DNA of 64,000 nucleotides. It comes from JALYZC01 sp963725645 (GTDB taxonomy: Bacteria > Actinomycetota > Thermoleophilia > Solirubrobacterales > Solirubrobacteraceae). The position numbers and the translations under genes were made by a program. The notes under the pieces are model-generated. The model was not told where the DNA came from. It worked only from the letters and a program-made list of their open reading frames with translations, and made no database searches. The stretch is taken from NCBI GenBank assembly GCA_963725645.1, contig CAVRZD010000006.1, positions 1,736,001 through 1,800,000 of the forward strand, in the 5' to 3' direction. This document shows positions 61,712 through 64,000 of the stretch, piece by piece (position 1 is the stretch's first letter; every line of letters starts with the position of its first letter).

Positions 61712-61752
61712 GTGCCCCTTCCTGGCCTCTCGGGACCGGGTTAAAGGAACCG
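61712..61752 (-). promoter_or_regulatory. PyrR-type RNA binding loop overlapping the pyrR ribosome site
   Basis: On the minus strand the leader reads GGTCCCGAGAGGCC directly before the ribosome site AGGAAGGGG. TCCCGAGAGGC matches the PyrR-loop consensus TCCAGAGAGGC at all but one position. TTCCT upstream can pair with AGGAA of the ribosome site, giving the lower stem. PyrR binding would block pyrR translation, as reported for mycobacteria. Confidence 0.7.
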
Positions 61753-61777
61753 CCGCGCAGCAGCCTAGCAGCGCGAC

Positions 61778-61810
61778 GCGACGCCGGCCCCTCGGCGGGG
61801 CCGGCGTCGC
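61778..61810 (-). terminator. Strong 14-bp hairpin between the secreted-protein gene and pyrR
   Basis: A perfect 14-bp stem, GCGACGCCGGCCCC and GGGGCCGGCGTCGC, with a TCGGC loop. It starts about 20 bases past the stop of the upstream gene on the minus strand and precedes the PyrR loop. There is no T run. It is probably the terminator that isolates the pyr operon; a role in pyr attenuation is possible. Confidence 0.65.
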
Positions 61811-61831
61811 CGACGGAATGTCGTGCGCTAC

Positions 61832-62350
61832 CTAGGTCGGGTCGATCCCGCCGCCGCCCGCAACGCAGACGACGCCGACGACCGTGCCGCGGCCGGCGTG
61901 GCCGGGCGCCGGGCCATAGCCCGGGTCCGTCTCCACCAGCACGACCTTGGCCACGTCGCCGGAGATCACGGGTCCGGCCTTGGTGACGTGGCTGGACGCG
62001 ATCACCGGCATGACGTCCGGCACGGCGCCCGGAGGCGCCGAGCTGTTTCCGGGCCGCGTGGTCCAGGTGCTGCCGCAGGCCGGTGGGACGCCGAGCGTGT
62101 CGGTGGCGAAGCCCTTGAAGGCCGCCGGCGCCGTGCCGCCGCTGAGGCTGTTGCGCTTCCACCACTGCGCTCCCCAGTAGGTGACGTGGCTGCCGACGGC
62201 GGAGTTCTCGTCGCCGATCACGAACGAGCCGTGATCGAACGGTCCGCCGGGCTTCGCCATCGCCGTGCCGCCCAGCGCCAGCACGAGCGCCGCGGCCAGA
62301 GGGCCGATCGCGAGCGCCCGGAGGGTCCTGCGTGAGCACCTGCCGTCCAT
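61832..62350 (-). CDS. Secreted hypothetical protein
   Basis: A 172-residue exported protein. The signal peptide is RTLRALAIGPLAAALVLALGG with a Sec cut after TAMA. The mature part begins KPGGPFDHGSFVIGDENSAVG and contains HVTYWGAQWWKRNSLSGG, then FKGFATD and CGSTWTTRPGNSSAPPG with PGYGPAPGHAGRGTVVGVVC. The Trp/Gly/Asn-rich, beta-strand style and two cysteines (in ACGSTW and VVCVAGG) suggest a small disulfide-linked beta domain. The same pattern is familiar from secreted proteins of soil actinobacteria, but no function is known. Confidence 0.8.
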   Translation of the reverse strand: MDGRCSRRTLRALAIGPLAAALVLALGGTAMAKPGGPFDHGSFVIGDENSAVGSHVTYWGAQWWKRNSLSGGTAPAAFKGFATDTLGVPPACGSTWTTRPGNSSAPPGAVPDVMPVIASSHVTKAGPVISGDVAKVVLVETDPGYGPAPGHAGRGTVVGVVCVAGGGGIDPT

Positions 62351-62453
62351 CGAGTCTCCTTCCCGCTGAATGCCCGTGCATCGGCGGAGGCGCCCGCATC
62401 CTTCAGCGCGCGGCGGCCGGTGCGGACGATCGAACGAGCGACCCCGCGCGGGC

Positions 62454-63392
62454 TCAGGTCGCGACCGGCTCCTCCCAGCGGACGAGGTGCGGCTCGCCCC
62501 GCTCCGGGAAGGGAACCTCGATCGCGTCGAAGTCCCGCGGGACCACGGTGCGCTCGAACACCGCGCGGGCCTCGTCGCGGATCTCGTGGCCGCCGTAGCG
62601 CGTGGACACGTGCGTGAGTGCGAGCAGGCGCACGTCGGCGTCGCGCGCCAGCCCCGCGGCGGCCGCGGCGGTGGAGTGGCCGGTCTGTGCGGCGCGCTCG
62701 CGCTCCTCCTCGGTGAACGTGGCCTCGTGGACCAGGACGTCCGCCCCGTGCGCCGCGACCCGCAACGAGTCGCACGGCGCCGTGTCGCCGGAGACGACGA
62801 TCTTGCGCCCGGCGCGCGCCGGCCCGACGACCTGCTCGGGCCGCACGCCCCCGACCGCCTCGCCGCGCTGCAGGCGCCCGAAGTCCGGCCCGGGGGCGAC
62901 GCCGAGGCGCTCCGCCTTGCCGGCGTCGAATTCGCCCGGCCGCTCGTCCTCCCACAGCACCCACGCCAGCGCCGGCACGCGGTGCGCGACCTCGATCGCG
63001 GCCAGCGTGCAGCCGTCGCGCCGCACCTCGGTACCGGGCGCGACCTCCTCGATCGTGAGGTCGTAGCGCACGCGGCCGTAGACCGCGCGCATCACCTTCA
63101 TCAGCTCGCGCAGTCCGCGCGGCCCGCGCACCGTGAGCGGACGCTCGCGGTCGCGCAGGTCGAAGGTCTTCAGCATCCCGGGCAGGCCGAGCCAGTGGTC
63201 GGCGTGGAAATGCGTGAGCAGAACCTCGTCGACCTCCGGCAGGCCCACCGAGCGCACGAGCTGGCGCTGCGTCCCCTCGCCGCAGTCGAACAGCAGCTTC
63301 TCGCCGCCGCGGCGGACGAGCAGCGCGGGCATCCCGCGTCGGGCGGTGGGCACCGAGCCGCCGGTGCCGGCGAAGAACACGTCGAGGTCCAT
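62454..63392 (-). CDS. rnz: Ribonuclease Z
   Basis: Removes 3' trailers from tRNA precursors. The 312-residue metallo-beta-lactamase protein has zinc ligands in THFHADHWLGLPGML (His61, His63, Asp65, His66). It also has VSGDTAPCDSLRV and HEATFTEEERERAAQTGHST, then LALTHVSTRYGG. ATG 63392 gives the normal N-terminus MDLDVFFAGTGGSVPT. It is shortly upstream of the phosphoesterase gene region and near a tRNA gene at the window end. Confidence 0.94.
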   Translation of the reverse strand: MDLDVFFAGTGGSVPTARRGMPALLVRRGGEKLLFDCGEGTQRQLVRSVGLPEVDEVLLTHFHADHWLGLPGMLKTFDLRDRERPLTVRGPRGLRELMKVMRAVYGRVRYDLTIEEVAPGTEVRRDGCTLAAIEVAHRVPALAWVLWEDERPGEFDAGKAERLGVAPGPDFGRLQRGEAVGGVRPEQVVGPARAGRKIVVSGDTAPCDSLRVAAHGADVLVHEATFTEEERERAAQTGHSTAAAAAGLARDADVRLLALTHVSTRYGGHEIRDEARAVFERTVVPRDFDAIEVPFPERGEPHLVRWEEPVAT

Positions 63393-63420
63393 GGTCGGGC
63401 GAGGTTAGAGGCTCGGCCTC

Positions 63421-63909
63421 TCAGTCGAGCGCGAGCAACTCGAAGTCCACCGCCCCGGCGCGGGCTCGGGCGATGCCCATCGTGTGCTGCGGGGCGCGGC
63501 GGCGCTCGGTGGGGCTGCCGGGGTTGAACACCTGGAACCCGTCGCCGTCGGTTTCGTGCGTGGGCAGGTGCGAGTGGCCGAAGACCACGGCGTCGGCGCC
63601 CCGAAACCGCTTGCGCAGGCGCTTGACGCGGCCCTCGCGCGGGCCGCCGTCATGCACCATCGCGATCTGCGCACCCTCCGCCTCGACCAGTCGGGTCTCG
63701 GGCAGCAGCGCGCGCACCTCGGGCTGGTCGACGTTGCCACGCACGCCGACCAGGGGCGCGTACAGCTCGAGCGCGCGCAGTACGGAGAGCGCGAAGAAGT
63801 CCCCGGCGTGGAGGATGAGGTCGGCGCGCTTGAGCACGCGCACGCAGGAGAGCGGCAGCGACCGCTCTCCTCGGGGCATGTGCGTGTCGGCCAGAACCGC
63901 GATCAGCAT
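63421..63909 (-). CDS. YfcE/MJ0936-type metallophosphoesterase
   Basis: A 162-residue calcineurin-like phosphoesterase. Metal ligands are visible in LIAVLADTHMPRG, LILHAGDFF, VRGNVDQPEV, MVHDGGPREG and VVFGHSHLPTHE, in the order expected for the small YfcE family, whose members cleave phosphodiesters in vitro. The C-terminus VFNPGSPTERRRAPQHTMG is typical. ATG 63909 is chosen because it opens directly on the first motif. Physiological substrate unknown. Confidence 0.92.
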   Translation of the reverse strand: MLIAVLADTHMPRGERSLPLSCVRVLKRADLILHAGDFFALSVLRALELYAPLVGVRGNVDQPEVRALLPETRLVEAEGAQIAMVHDGGPREGRVKRLRKRFRGADAVVFGHSHLPTHETDGDGFQVFNPGSPTERRRAPQHTMGIARARAGAVDFELLALD

Positions 63910-63951
63910 GGCCCGGGACGCTAGTGGCTCGCCGCTAAGCTGCGACGGCAC

Positions 63952-64000
63952 GCGCCCGTAGCTCAGTGGATAGAGCGCCCGCCTCCGGAGCGGGAGGTCG
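63952..64000 (+). tRNA. tRNA-Arg (CCG), 3' end outside window
   Basis: The acceptor strand GCGCCCG, the D arm GCTCAGTGGATAGAGC and the anticodon arm CCCGC-CTCCGGA-GCGGG are present. The anticodon CCG reads CGG (Arg). The window stops after the variable loop begins, so the T arm and acceptor 3' strand cannot be checked. Confidence 0.92.

Overview
The window is very GC-rich, with long overlapping reading frames and ATGA/GTGA-coupled operons. It carries actinobacterial markers: an actinobacterial integration host factor (mihF), a mycobacterial-type rpoZ-gmk-mihF block, an Rv2578c-type radical SAM protein, and a PyrR leader in front of pyrR. RNase Y is present together with RNase J. I infer a deep-branching member of Actinomycetota, most likely class Thermoleophilia (Solirubrobacterales-like). 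This rests on gene content and protein style, not on a database match.

Layout. 1-8.2 kb: 3'-truncated dapF, miaA, a frameshifted FIST sensor, an SDR, an MscS channel, a radical SAM protein, miaB and a GNAT. 8.2-16.6 kb: rny, a bicupin oxalate decarboxylase, recX-recA with a 360-residue intein in recA, then rodZ-cinA-thpR. 16.6-25.8 kb: ftsK (one frame break), a two-component system, a secreted alpha/beta hydrolase, rnj and dapA. 25.8-40.7 kb: a long minus-strand translation and RNA cluster in transcription order rimP-nusA-ylxR-infB-ylxP-rbfA-nrnA-truB-ribF-rpsO-peroxiredoxin-dsbA-pnp-M16 peptidase-dapB, followed by two small unknown genes. 40.8-45.4 kb: an accessory stretch with a YbjN-like protein, a quinone oxidoreductase gene split by an intact IS630-family element, an MFS transporter and a TPR protein. 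45.4-52.2 kb: transglutaminase-DUF58-MoxR, then coaBC-rpoZ-gmk-mihF. 52.3-61.7 kb: a complete pyrimidine operon pyrR-pyrB-pyrC-isochorismatase-like-carA-carB-pyrK-pyrD with a PyrR-type leader. 61.8-64 kb: a secreted protein, RNase Z, a phosphoesterase and the start of a tRNA-Arg.

How the genes work together. The window holds much of the RNA maturation and decay machinery (RNases Y, J and Z, PNPase, NrnA, ThpR, MiaA, MiaB, TruB). It has three diaminopimelate pathway genes (dapA, dapB, dapF) and all of UMP biosynthesis up to orotate.

Caution on sequence quality. From about 28.95 to 38.5 kb nearly every gene is interrupted by single-base frame breaks, mostly one extra base. These include essential genes (infB, rpsO, pnp, ribF). 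The flanking DNA is clean. I read this as local sequence error and annotate those genes across the breaks. Isolated breaks also occur in the FIST gene (about 2276) and in ftsK (about 18360).

The most noteworthy items are the RecA intein, a Cys/His zinc-knuckle-like insert in NusA, a hairpin plus T-rich tract just upstream of rimP-nusA-infB, the PyrR leader, a perfect CTTAC-N5-GTAAG operator in front of the IS-killed quinone oxidoreductase, and a DapF with serine where the first catalytic cysteine is expected. I found no clearly novel multi-gene system.
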